Of a stretch of DNA of 64,000 nt, positions 38,401-49,855 are shown in pieces. Each line of letters starts with the position of its first letter. Positions within the stretch are counted from its first letter, which is position 1. The notes under the pieces were generated by a model. That model did not search any database and was not told the origin of the DNA. It worked only from the letters and a program-made list of their open reading frames with translations. Position numbers and translations under genes: made by a program. The DNA comes from Sanghuangporus weigelae (taxonomy: Eukaryota > Basidiomycota > Agaricomycetes > Hymenochaetales > Hymenochaetaceae). Location: positions 1,426,001-1,490,000 of the forward strand of contig CP137321.1 of NCBI GenBank assembly GCA_033182465.1. The letters run 5' to 3'.

Positions 38401-38849
38401 CGGATCCAGACTTGGCAAAGGTGACGGTGGACGTAGGCTCGTGCAAAAGAATGTGCTGTTTTCGAAAACATTGAAGGATAGGATAGAGCTGGTGGTGAAT
38501 ATAGTTGCTAAACAGTGCAAATTAGAGAAGGAAACGAAAATCCGCCACGAAACGGTTAGTACTTACAAAGTAAGGTTGTGGCATTATTTATGGGCTCGAG
38601 TGTCTGGCCGGTGTTCCCAATTACGGTCAGGTTGATATGTCTCCCAAGGTTGTCATTCGTGACAATCTGTCCATACACTGTGGAGACATTTATCTTCAGG
38701 GAAGGGTCGATTGCATTTCCGACGGTGCATTCCGAGAAGGCGAGAGTCGCAGGTTGGGCTATGACGAAGCGGGTAAGGAAGAGAAGGACAGCAACGACAG
38801 ACAGAGGAAAGCAGCTAGCGCGAGACAAGGCGATATGACTATGCCTCAT
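35422..38849 (-). CDS. TRP-like ion channel with N-terminal ML-like domain (Flc/Pkd2 family)
   Basis: Fungal TRP-family membrane protein of 1069 residues. Five exons: 38567-38849, 37992-38507, 37755-37940, 36665-37704, 35422-36606. A signal peptide (PLSVVAVLLFLTRFVIA) precedes an ML-like lumenal domain (ATLAFSECTVGNAIDPSLKI) with Cys and many N-glycosylation sequons. About nine hydrophobic spans follow, for example AMIIFWVSVALCIAYWLVAG, LFGVSLVLFLAIVAGVILVS, VSVVLAVLAFVVFSIGIPIF and LISFFFCVARITVAVLLVIL. The cytosolic tail starts with a striking Arg cluster (CTPRRRRRRRNHRRP) and continues Ser/Pro-rich for about 300 residues. Relatives act in calcium signalling, ER FAD transport (Flc) or cell-wall integrity; which applies here is unknown. 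Confidence 0.93.
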
Positions 38850-41800
38850 CGTAACATAAGGAGATAAGTAACGTTTACTCTGACGAGTTGACAGAGTCCA
38901 AGCTCAAGACGTTTCTGTCGAGTGTCGACCGAACACGAGTGGCGCGCCAGCTTGAGTGCCCCAGACGGCGTCGCCCGACCGTTGTCCCAAACACGGCAAT
39001 CACGCTTACGTGAGCTCCTATCATCTCTTTGGTAAGGTAAAATTATTCTGAAAATTCCTGCGCACGCACCACCTCTCAGAACTCCTACAGGTACATGTCA
39101 GAGAGTGCTATATCGTTCAGTACTACATTCTCCCCATTCATCAATACAAGGACCTGGAACACCACGATCTTAATTTTGCCTAAGGCTAGCCACCCCGCGG
39201 TCTCCTTCAAGTCCGAACGATTTTGCCATCTCACCGTCGTCGGAATTCGGCATCGGCAGGGGATGGGACATTGTGAAGCAGGCTTGATCACCCGCCGAGA
39301 CAAAGTATCTTTAGCTTTCCTAGCGGTCGCACAATGTACAGCTTTTCAGGCGTTTCATCTCGCCGACTCGGGTCCTTGGGGAATAATTGGCTGAAGCCTG
39401 TACCCCCTATTACTGCAGCATTACATCTAAGTTTACTCATGTGCAACGCTGTGCAATTTCACGAACTCTTGAAGAGCTGGATTAGGTGGAGAATACGCCG
39501 AAAGCTGCGCGAGTCGTGATGTCTGATGAATGATACTATCAATTTGTTTTCTCTCTCTCTGGGAATCTGCTTTTCCAACTATTCTGAAGTCTGAAGACAC
39601 GATTACAGTAAGCTTGGCAGCTATGCTATTTCAACCTGGTGGAGAGAGGCTCAGCTTGAACTTCCGAATAGAGGTAAATTCGGCCTACATTCACCATGCG
39701 TTTCCCATCGGCTCGAGGTCAGACGACCGGACGGGTCCATTCATCAAAGAAGCACGCCTCGTTTGCCAATAAGCTCTCCCGTCATCGTGCCTGGCCTGCG
39801 ACGGAATCGCGCAAAACTGGTTTTACCATACTGCTCTTCGATCGGCTGGGTGGATTGGGAAGACGCTCGAGGAGGAGGAGCGAGCCTTGCAAGCAACTCC
39901 ACAGCTTGGATATTCGTTTGTTGCATGTCGCTCCGCTCTCTTGGCTTGGCAGATATGAGCTAGTATTTAGCCACATCGATCGCACTTCTCCGAGGGGAAT
40001 TGTGACCGAGAGAAACACATGATCTTGCCATAATATTACTCGCTGAGTGCCAAAGCGAATGTTCCTGGGTCCTGACAACCTACTTACGTGGACTCCACTT
40101 CGGCATAACTAAAGGCGAAGACGACAAGTGTTTCAGATGATACTTGCGGGAGCATATGCAAACTACCTTTCCTTCCTTTCCCTATGCCAGCTTCCTCGAC
40201 GTTTTGGGAAGCAATCCAAATCCAACTTTTGTTCCGCGTGCGCCCGCGCTCAACCTTCTTGCATCGCCGTTGGAGTCTTTCACTCTACGGATCGGAGAAT
40301 TGTAGAAAGTATAGTGCCCCCTCTTCCTCCCCCCTAACAAGAACATCCATGCAACGTGTCTTCACTCCGCCATCAACAGTGCACAGCTCAGGACAATAGT
40401 CGAAACAAGGGTCATCAGATTGACGCCCAATGATCCTCCTCCCCGATGATGATGTAGTCATTGGCCATAGATCTGGCCGATAAGCCTCGATATGCAATTT
40501 TTCTGAGTCTAGTGCGCCTTCGCTCGGACTTGAAGACTTCATGGACTATACTCTTCTCGCATTCGCACCGCCTTCTGACGCCACCATTATGCATCTTCAT
40601 CAGTCTTCATGGTAGAGAAGAGAAGCAGGATAAGTTGGTATATTGGACAAGGTTCAATCAGCCATGATTAAATGTTTCAAGGCAAAAACGGTAACTTTTC
40701 TTTGGCATTTTCGGATCTCACACTAGCTTCCGACGCTCTCATGGACTCGCCCGTGGCTGACTGTTGACTTGTAAACATGGAAGAGAGTCGTGTTTCGGAG
40801 CGGCACTCTTCACCATTTTACACTTTCCTTTCCGTCTCCCCGTCTAATTCTGCTCCTGCTCCCGATGCTGGCGTTAGACAGCGATCACGCCTCAGCCCAT
40901 CATGGGCGTCATCAAACCGTATCCCTACCTGTTCGCAAGAACGGAGATAGTTGCCCTCTCTCTCAGGGCATTCAACGAAAATCCCGGCTGGCTTTGATTG
41001 CTTTTGGTAACTCGAGAAATTGACAGTAAGGACCCAGCATGGCATGGCAAAGCGCTGCTCTGATCCGAATTGCAATGCTGATCCAGACTACACAAGGTAC
41101 CCTAGGCCCGCTATCTCCTTGCTCCTTCAAGAAATTAGGTGACCTCCTGGCATCCAAGTTGGAAAACGCAAAAAGAGGCGAGACATACGAAGGATCGGGC
41201 TAGTCCGTTCCTCCCTTCTGCTCCATTAGACATGGCCAGACTTGCCCTTCCATTTACCTACTGGCTCAAAGGAGAAAGACTTGTTCACGAGATTCTGCCC
41301 GCGATACGGAAAAGCTGACAACGTTGCACCGTCCCAAAACTTATCTGAGATTGGGTTTTCACCAAAAATTCAAGCTCAGCAGAGAGGGACGCGGCGCTCA
41401 AGGGAATACTAATCTGGATCCTTGAAACTCTCGGCGGCGGAAGTCATCTATTCCCAGATAATAAGACTCCTGAATAAACTACGAGTATTTACATATGAGT
41501 ATGAATCACTTTACATCTTGCCCCACGAATAAAATCATGTCGTCACGGTATTTGATTTACTGTCTTCTTGTGAACACGAAGACGATAATTCACGAAAAAG
41601 AAATTAGGTGAGGGTCTGGACCCCGAAACCGTTCAAATTAGATTTCTGTACCATAAAAGGAAAGCCATATTAGACGTTAAAATCGTCCCCGAGGACTCCG
41701 ACGACGCCGCCTCTGACCTTGGCTGAAGGGATAGAGTAATAGGACGACTCTCCATTGCACTCGTCTCAGATGAGATGGCTAGTGGAGTCGCAAACCAAGC

Positions 41801-44800
41801 TGCAAGTCAACGTTGTCTCTGTCGCCGTTTCCTTCCTCCATTTTGAAACTCGTTGCAAAGGACGTCGGGTGTCGCTACGTGGAGCCAATGAGCTGTGGTG
41901 TTTGTGCTCTTGCTTGCATAGGCAACGCCGCATACTAAGCAGTAGTAGTATGGCCTGGATACATTTGCATCATCGCCATCTTCTGAATCAAAACCTTTGA
42001 CTCCTGTCGATCTCTGGCCACGCTGGAGAGCGTGGCTTCTGGAAATTAGCTCCATTGCTATCCATCGTCTCAACTTGAAGCCTTGCAGCCCAGCCAGAGG
42101 GAAAAGGGCTGGAATACCAATAAAAAAGGTAACACCGCTGCGTTTCTACGACGTCGGAGGTATCTCATGTAACCTTCCGGGCTGAATAATGCACATGCAT
42201 GGGCTCAATTTTCACCAGCAGCTACTCACGGTTTCACCTCTGCCCGTCACCATATTCACCTGCTAAGACTTGAGCAACTAATATCCCCTTTAATCGTGCT
42301 ATTATTGTTCAGCCTTTAGCTCCGAGTTCCGAAGCTCCGTGCTGGGACCGCTAGACGCCCATTCTACCTGTTTTTGATTCTATTTCCCGAATCGCACAGT
42401 TTATTCACTTTGAGATCCTTCAGGTCTCGCAGCACGGGTATTTTTGAACTGGGCGCGTATGGGTGTCCTCCTGTCTGTAACGGCAGACACCATACGACCG
42501 GAGGTTTCTTGCCAGCCGTGCCACGGCCTTCTGGGAAATCTGCGTGCGTGCGTAAAATGACACGCATATGCATGTTTTGAATTTCTTATTTGGTTCCGTA
42601 ATTCCGCAATTTCCGTCAGGAAAACCTTCTGAAAACCGATCCCTACGAAAAGTCCGCTTTTACAATAACTTGATTATATTCTACGTTGCCAGTCGACATC
42701 GTGGTGTTTCCGTGAATGGCACGCGCCCAACCTCCCAGAAATTCGGCTCTTCGATGAAGCGTCCATTTCATCCATCTGAGTGACTGGGACAGAGTCATTC
42801 CTTTCGCTTCACAAGTATTCCGCTTCCTATAACGTACACGAGCCGGTTCTGGGTCAATTTGAGGATATCATGCGGGAGTATATACGCACGGATTCTATTT
42901 ACAGGTCGGCCAGTCGGGGCTGCGGGTAACAGAATGCAACGTGACAAGGATTACTCAAGTGTTTCATCATTTATCTTAACCGTATCTGTGTATTCGTGTG
43001 GCTCTGACGCCGTGCTACATGGAGAGGATTCACTACGCACGCGCAGTTTCGCCTTTCTTGTGAAAGGCCCTCGAGAGGTGCGAAGTTTCATTATTATTAG
43101 AGAAGCTTCGCGGCGCAGCCTGCAGGCTCTACAAACCACCCGATCCCGCCGGAGTGACGAAAGGCCTATGGGTGTACACAAACGGATGGGCAGGTCCAAC
43201 TAGCAGACCAGTCAATTCGCCTTGGCTGTGAAAGGGAAAGGCGGCAGAAAGCATGCCAGAAGAGCATGAAAGAAGCGAGAAGTCCCAGCCTAGACTTGTC
43301 GTGAATTCCGAGTCCCGGTCGGCGCTGCCCTTATTGTACCTCAGGCTGTTGGTCATCTGCACTCAGTTTCGTAGCACCGAGTCCAATTCTGGATCGAATA
43401 CTACCTAAAAGCAAATGCCGCCGCAACGCGCCCTGGGCATCGGGATATTCAAGCGACCTGGGACGACGAAGAAGGGACGGCGCAGCAGAAAATCCGCGGA
43501 CTGGATGGAAAGGAGGATCCCTCGCGCGCGCTCTCTACTCAATACTCACGGTACCAATTTGCTCGGCACAGGCAACGTCCGTTCGCTCTTTTTTGTATTT
43601 GTATTTCTTTCCCGGTGGAGAAACCGAACTTTTTCATAAGAGAAGACGCTCAGGCGGGTCCTGGCTCGTCCTTCTTCAGAATGCGTTCCATTTCAATATG
43701 GAGGATGGAATACTTGACCCGCCGCTACTCCTGTGCCGAATTCGAGCGCTCTGGCAATATACAAGTATGTATGAATGCGAGGATCCCAAGTTGGTAACAC
43801 ATACGGTTAGGATATTCAATCCGAGTAAGGTTTTGCATAGATATGGTTCGTCGTGCATCGCCTTTTGACTGGAATGTCGTATTCGTGGCCCTTCCTAGAT
43901 AAGCGGGGCGTCAGTACATCATCATCGCCCGTGTAGTGCTATCTGTTCGTCAATGTCCATCCTGATTGGCAGGTAAAATAAGGATTCTCGATGCCACCGC
44001 CGCCGCCGCCAAGAGACATCTCGAAGTCCGCATCCGGCGCTGGCCGTCTAGCTGAGAGTTGTTCGCTCACTTTTCATTTCCGCGACGACGAAGTCTCGGA
44101 TGCAAAAGACGCGGAGGTGACATCGAGGCCGACGCTGGCGGAAGAGACGACGATCCGCGAAGACGGGATATTATATTCTGAGGATAAATGAAAACCTTGT
44201 CCGTATTTGTGCAGTACTACTTAGCACGAGTATGTCATAGTGGGACTCGTGTCTGCCCAAGACACTAATACTTCCCTCTTGTTTCGACCACGACAAATAC
44301 GAACTAATATTCGGTCCAGACTCGTACAAATTGCCGCGCGGGCCCCTTTCTCTTGAATAACTTTTCTTTTGTCTCTTCAATTCTTCACAGCTGCGCTGTG
44401 CTGCGCTCAACCGATTTGGTATACGACAGAACTGTTTGGCCATTCCCTACATTTTGGGTCAACTCTCGCGGACTGCTATGTTGTATGAGTATGAGTGTGC
44501 CTCGCCTAGGGATGAAGGGAAAAGGACCGTGCAGGGTCATATTAGACTGGAGAAGTACCGAAGCTCAACCGTCTTTACGTATTCTCTCCCGTTCCTTCTC
44601 GTTTCCGCATAAGAGAAGCAGAGGATGTGCCATTGCTTGCTCACAGAACTTGTTGAGCCCAAGTGTGTTTACGCAACCAGAGCTGCAGTCGGACAGTAGC
44701 AACATATACGGCTTCTTCCATAGAACTAATTATGAGCGAGAAGGCTCTGGACCTAGCGGGCCATGCATATGACCCCATGTTCCGCACGGAGGGCAGGGGT

Positions 44801-45119
44801 GCAAAAGCCAGCTCATCTGAGGCAGCTAAATTTGAACCTTCCCGTACGCGTGAACGGCATTCACATGTATATTTACCAATGCCATAGTCGAGAGGACACA
44901 GTTTGTGCAATGGCTCGGGTGGGGCATAGAGCGCCGCTGTCACAGCACCGGTACCCACGGCAGTGTGCAGGAAGGGAGAACCGTTTTTAGTGAAGAAGGA
45001 TGGAATGGGCGCTCGGGGCGATGCGATACGGCCATATTGTCAAACGACGGCCCTTGGGCCAACAGCCTTCCCGATAGCAAGCTACACATGATATTATTAC
45101 TACGCATACACGACTGGAC

Positions 45120-45359
45120 ATGGACGACAAGGAACGTGTGCTCATTGCAGCAGCGAGGACGGAGGGATATCCGGAGGACCAGTACTGGATAGCGCTGGTG
45201 TTTGTGGGGGTGCTGGTTAACCAGTTTGAAATGAGGCTCAGTCTCGATAGAGCCAAACGACCGGACATTCTTTTCTCACGCCAGGCTGGACCCTGGAAGG
45301 ACCCCGAAGGCATGCTTCTCCCGATCTTGATCTTGCTATTTGCAAGTATTTGCACCTAG
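45120..45359 (+). CDS. Possible small membrane protein or upstream ORF
   Basis: A 79-codon ATG-started frame lying 230 bp before the GATA gene. It starts MDDKERVLIAAARTEGYPED, then has a hydrophobic stretch (YWIALVFVGVLVN), a charged middle and a second hydrophobic end (MLLPILILLFASICT). The composition is more protein-like than that of neighbouring frames, but I recognise no family. It could be an upstream ORF in a long 5' leader, a small membrane protein or chance. Confidence 0.18.
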   Translation: MDDKERVLIAAARTEGYPEDQYWIALVFVGVLVNQFEMRLSLDRAKRPDILFSRQAGPWKDPEGMLLPILILLFASICT

Positions 45360-45527
45360 TCTGAAAGAGGAAGGCACGACACTGCATATCAAGCCAATAA
45401 ATTATACCTTTTATCGTCGCAAAATACAAAAGAGGCCCGACTCAGTTGTTGAATCGTCTGCATCCCCTCCCTCGTCGTTGTTGTCGTCGTTCACACTCTC
45501 CACGACGCCGTCGCTACTCATCCCCGT

Positions 45528-45535
45528 TATATATA
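45528..45535 (+). promoter_or_regulatory. TATA-like element before the GATA factor gene
   Basis: TATATATT lies 54 bp before the proposed start codon. It implies a short 5' leader if used. The assignment rests on the string and its position alone. Confidence 0.3.
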
Positions 45536-45588
45536 TTTCATTTAAGAGCAGCCGCCAGTCACGACGCGCACGACGAACCCCCTGCTAA

Positions 45589-47364
45589 ATGGCCTCGACG
45601 CACTTCGACGCTGTCACCGTCTCCTCTGACTCTTCCTTGCCCCAAACTCCCTCTCCGCGTACCTCGATTGTTCTCGACCATCCTTTCGAAAACGTCAAGC
45701 CGCGAGTCGACTTTGACCAGCAAATCGAACCCAACTCCATCTTTGCTGCGGACAGTTACCCTCACCACTACCCAGAGTCTGAGCCAATCACGCATTCAAT
45801 GGAAAACCCTTCTATGTGGAACGGAGCTCACACCACACCATTTTACGCGCCCCAGCGTCAAGGGAGCAATGGTTCGCTTCTCCAGGAGCTGCACGGACAG
45901 GATTACGCGGAACAGCTCGATGCGTATTCGCCTCCGCCATTGACTTCTAGTTCGGAATGGAGCACTCCTGCCCCGCTTCCACACCCGGTGCTTCCTCCTC
46001 ACCAGTTACACCAAGAGCATATGCAGGCACAGGTGATGAGCCGACGGGCATCTTTCTCGTCCATGCATTCTGATCATGACGACGGTATGCATCGTGTTTT
46101 GCCTCCGTTCATGCCTGAGGAGCAGAATGGGCACTATAATCCTTACGGACCCAGGGATACCTTCTACTCTGAGCCACTGCATATGAATGATAACGGTTCA
46201 CCTCAGCCTACGCTTTCCGCAGATCCTTCGGCTTTGCACGGACACATGCATCTCGGTTCTCCTCCGCGCCTTGAGGATGCATACATGTCTCCGCACCTAC
46301 CTTACCGCGATATGGATGAGGACATCAAGCTTGAAGACGGCATGCAGGTCATCGTGCCTTCTCAGCACATTTTCTACCCTCGTCCGCCTTCCCAGGTCGG
46401 ACATCTGCCTCCTATGCCGCTTTACATGGCTCCGCATGCTGCGATTCCTATTCAACATACGGATGATGCTGCGTCAAAGGAGACTCAATACCTTCGTCGG
46501 CGCTGCTTCAACTGTCACACGACGGAGCCACCTTCCTGGCGACGTTCGACGCTCAATCCTGGGAAGATTGTCTGCAACAAATGCGGTCTCTACGAGCGAA
46601 CGCATCTGCGACCGCGTCCTCAGCGATTTGATGAGCTTCGCGCAGGCAATAAGTCGCGTAAGCACTCTTCGAAGGTGTTGTCTGGTTCGACAAGCCCGAA
46701 GGAGCGCTCAAATGCTACTGTGAAGAAGGAGCAGAATGACTTGGAGCTTGAGGCGCCGTCCCGACGGAGGTCAGCCTCGAACTCATCGACTCACTCGGCG
46801 TCGAGCGACCTTGATGACTCTGGTTCGTTGGCATCTTGAATGTAGAATTTAACAGAAGAACTTATTTTGCTTTGAAATTCAGTGTCTATCTACTCGTCTG
46901 CGTCCGCAGGCTCGATTTCTGGTGCTGAGTCGTATAATAACTCACCTCTCATGGCGTCCTTCTCGATCCCAAATTCCTCGTCAGTGCCGACCGCTTCGCC
47001 TACATCATCGCCTCAGGCTCTTACTTCGGAACTTGGTGCCATTAGACTTCCGACTGCTTCCCTCAATGATGTCGCGTCGCTTCCATCGGGACCCCATCAG
47101 CCTCGAAAAGCAGCAACGGCACCTTATTTCAATTCCAACGGTCGTGCAATTTCTCCTGCTGGGTCCATTGAAGGCTCAGATTATATGGCTGTCCGTCGAG
47201 GATCTATGCCCATTGAACTTTCCCACCGCTCTTCGCCGCTGCTGACCAATGGCAGTACTCTCGGACTGCCTGAGGTTACCGGCTGGCAACCAATCTCGAT
47301 CGAGGAGGCCGATGTGAGGCTGCCGCTCAGCAGGAGCTCGTCTCGTGCCTCCATGGCAGCGTAA
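45589..47364 (+). CDS. GATA-type zinc-finger transcription factor
   Basis: Nuclear sequence-specific regulator. Preferred model joins 45589-46822 and 46883-47364 (571 residues). The first 300 residues are Pro/His/Ser-rich, with an acidic segment (DMDEDIKLEDG) that could activate transcription. The finger (46503-46593) is C-x2-C-x19-C-x2-C: CFNCHTTEPPSWRRS, then CNKCGLYERTH, followed by a basic arm. The spacing is longer than the 17 or 18 residues of common GATA fingers. Without splicing, translation would stop at 46839 after 416 residues; the 60-nt intron has GT and AG ends, a TTTAAC branch-like site and correct phase, and restores a Ser-rich tail. Fungal GATA factors control nitrogen use, light response, iron or mushroom development; which role applies here cannot be told from the sequence. 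Confidence 0.92.
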
Positions 47365-49855
47365 GCATTAGATTCACGCCAGCCGTCCACCTCTTTGCAA
47401 CAGTTCTATATGAAATTCGTGTCTCTTGGATGATCCATTAAACGTACTCCGCTGCGTTATCGCGGTCTAACTTATTCGTCATTTTCCTCTCAAGTTATAT
47501 CCGACTCAAGCGTCCCAACTCTGTCACCCGATATCCACGAACCACATACGAAAAAGCGCATTGACCATCCCCTATATCGATCAATCGTCTGCTGCGGGCC
47601 TGCATCTTGGGTGATGCGGGTTTCGTGGATTCCGATCTGTTTACCCCACCGGATGGGATGTGCGCTCGTGCGCTGACCAACTCATTGGCTGACTCCCCTC
47701 GCTGTATCATCAAACAATTTGTGACGCATACATCCACTGCAACTAAAATATTCATAACCGAATCTTTACTTCTCACTTTTCTTTATTACTTGTTTGGCCT
47801 CGTTACCCTCTGTCGTCTCTGATATCCTTCCCGACTTCCTTAACATTATTGATGCACTCGCCTGGCATTCATGGTCTGTATTTACTTACCTCGGCACATG
47901 GAACTTTTCGATTTTCTTTTCCACTTTTTGCCTTTTTATTCTCTTCCCACTTCTTGACTATTTTTATATATGTGCTACAACGGGATTGTGTACTTGTACT
48001 TAGCTACGGGGTGCTGTTTTCCCTCTGGATAGAGCACAAAGGGAAAAGCAAAAGGAATAAACCTGGTGAAATGCGAATGCGATTTTTAGTTTAGGACCGT
48101 CGTTTGGTGAGATAAGGGTGAAGACGAATATGGTAAGATCTTCGTGAATAAAAGGTGGAGCAAGCCTTGCGGGAGTTGCCGGGGGACCAGTGCAATCTGA
48201 AACACTTCGGGAGGAGGGCTCGCTCCGTTTATAGTTTCGTAACTCGATGAACTTGTGCGAATATTCGAAGCGCCTTGGGGTTTCTATTTCTCTCTTCTCC
48301 GTCCTCTCCTGTTATCTAATTATTAATTCGTCTTTCGTCCCTTCCCTCGTCCTTTCTGAACTGACCCTTCCACTCTCCGACTGCGTATGTACATTCAACC
48401 GCAGCCAAGACTAATTACAAGTAAATTGCGTGACCGTAAAGAAGCGATTCTCTCTGTCGGTTTCGATTTTCAACTTTCGGCGGTCGAAGCACGACCACAA
48501 CCGAGCTTTTTTTTTTCCTTCAGAAATGCACACATACATATATCGCACTTTTTCACGATCCCGCTAAGGTTTGCGCGTATGTATGTATATGGCGAGAAGC
48601 GACAACAAAAGAAGCAAGCGCCGCGGGGGCGTGTGCGTGTGCGAGAGAAGTAGTCGGCTCCAAAAGGCACATAGGCGCGAACCACGCTGAACCCAGGCAC
48701 GGTCGGCCGTTCGCCTACACTGCGTTATTGAGTTTTTATTTGCTGCCATGCACCGCGGCTACGGACGATATGGTCACGGCTGCGGGTATAAGACGGGCGC
48801 GCGCCGCGCCGGCTCACTGGAAGAATTAGTGCCAGTCCTCCCACTTCTGAATCCGCGGCGCACGAGTGACGAGTCAAGCGTAACGGCTTGTCATAATTCT
48901 CTGGATAGATATCAGCGCAGTTGCAGTAGTATTGCTCTCGCAGTACGCAGCACTAGGTTTCTCCATCCCAAACCAAGTCATGAGTGCTCTCCAAACCCAA
49001 AGTTTCAGGGGCAGCGCAAAAATAAATGTGAATTATTGACATTCATAGTCGTTAGGGGGGCGCTGCTGTGGGGACATTCTCCTCTCTGCATCCGTAAAGA
49101 AGATCGCTCTCCACGTGTTTTGTCCATTCCAAATTTTTCACACTCACTCGCACTCGAGTGGGCACGAGTACGCTAGATGTTTGCGGAGAAAAAGAGAAAA
49201 AGAGAAAAAATGAGGGTCAAATTTTTTCCATTCGATTCGATTGAAAAGCATTGAAAAGAGGTTAAATTGGGCGATCCCTCAGGCTCTCCAAATGAATTCG
49301 GAACCAAATACATGTAGTAAGCAAGTCTGAGTCTGAAGAACTAATGTGGAATTGCATAAGTGACCCGCTTCTTCAAGGCAAACTCTGTAACGGAAGCGTT
49401 GGAGTCATTCAAGCTCAGCTGAGGCAAGGACGCTAACAGAACTTCTCGCCGACTTATTCGCGTAGGAAAATTTATCGCCAGAAAACGCAGCAGCGAAAAA
49501 GACCTGAAAATGACGACGTAAGAGTGGTTGGTCTGCACGTTCTCGGTGTAGTGACAGAAAGAGGAAAGCGAGTTATGGAGGCTGGTCTCATATAACGGCT
49601 AAACGGCGCGATATCGGACATCTGGCCTATCTGGGAAAACAAAGTTCTCGCCGTGAGATTTTTTTCTGGTCTGGTCTTCTTTTCTGCCTGTTCCTTTTGC
49701 GAGATCGCAATTCGCCCTTATTCGCCCTGCATAAAATAAAGTTAAACGGCACCCACGCGGGAACTTGCCGTCCTCGGTCGCATGACGGTCAAGGTGCCTC
49801 CGGCATGCAACGGCGTAACCAAACTATTGCAGATCCCGGCCCGTCCTGACCCACT
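47365..49855. other. 2.5 kb gene-poor region downstream of the GATA factor
   Basis: Between convergent genes. It holds AT-rich 3' flank, a T-run near 48508-48517, GT-rich sequence near 48625-48640 and a short tandem repeat at 49186. Open frames here (the longest about 140 codons at 48748) have no recognisable domain and odd composition. I see no RNA gene. Confidence 0.5.
49186..49210 (+). repeat. Short tandem repeat, 8-bp unit
   Basis: Three consecutive copies of GAGAAAAA, the last with one extra A. It sits in intergenic DNA and is probably a simple microsatellite. Confidence 0.8.

Larger units (their letters stand above)
38850..45588. other. 6.7 kb gene-poor region upstream of the GATA factor
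   Basis: The longest stretch of the window without a supportable gene. Open frames are short, unspliced and unlike any family I know. The left end is the promoter of the TRP-like gene and the right end that of the GATA gene. It contains pyrimidine-rich patches (for example 39547-39560 and 40315-40330), a CCG run at 43993-44007 and scattered AT-rich blocks, but I found no long repeats, terminal inverted repeats or transposase remnants. A large cis-regulatory region or unannotated non-coding transcripts are the likeliest contents. One 79-codon frame at 45120-45359 is listed separately. Confidence 0.55.

Noticed and set aside
43993-44007. CCG run as the start of a proline-rich protein
   Set aside because: The 66-codon frame that includes it has no conserved features; it looks like a simple repeat.
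38850-45588. Decayed transposon as the content of the 6.7 kb gap
   Set aside because: No terminal repeats, target duplications or transposase, integrase or reverse-transcriptase fragments were seen.
48748-49176. 142-codon open frame downstream of the GATA gene
   Set aside because: Composition is unlike a protein, it has no recognisable domain and no splice support; probably chance.
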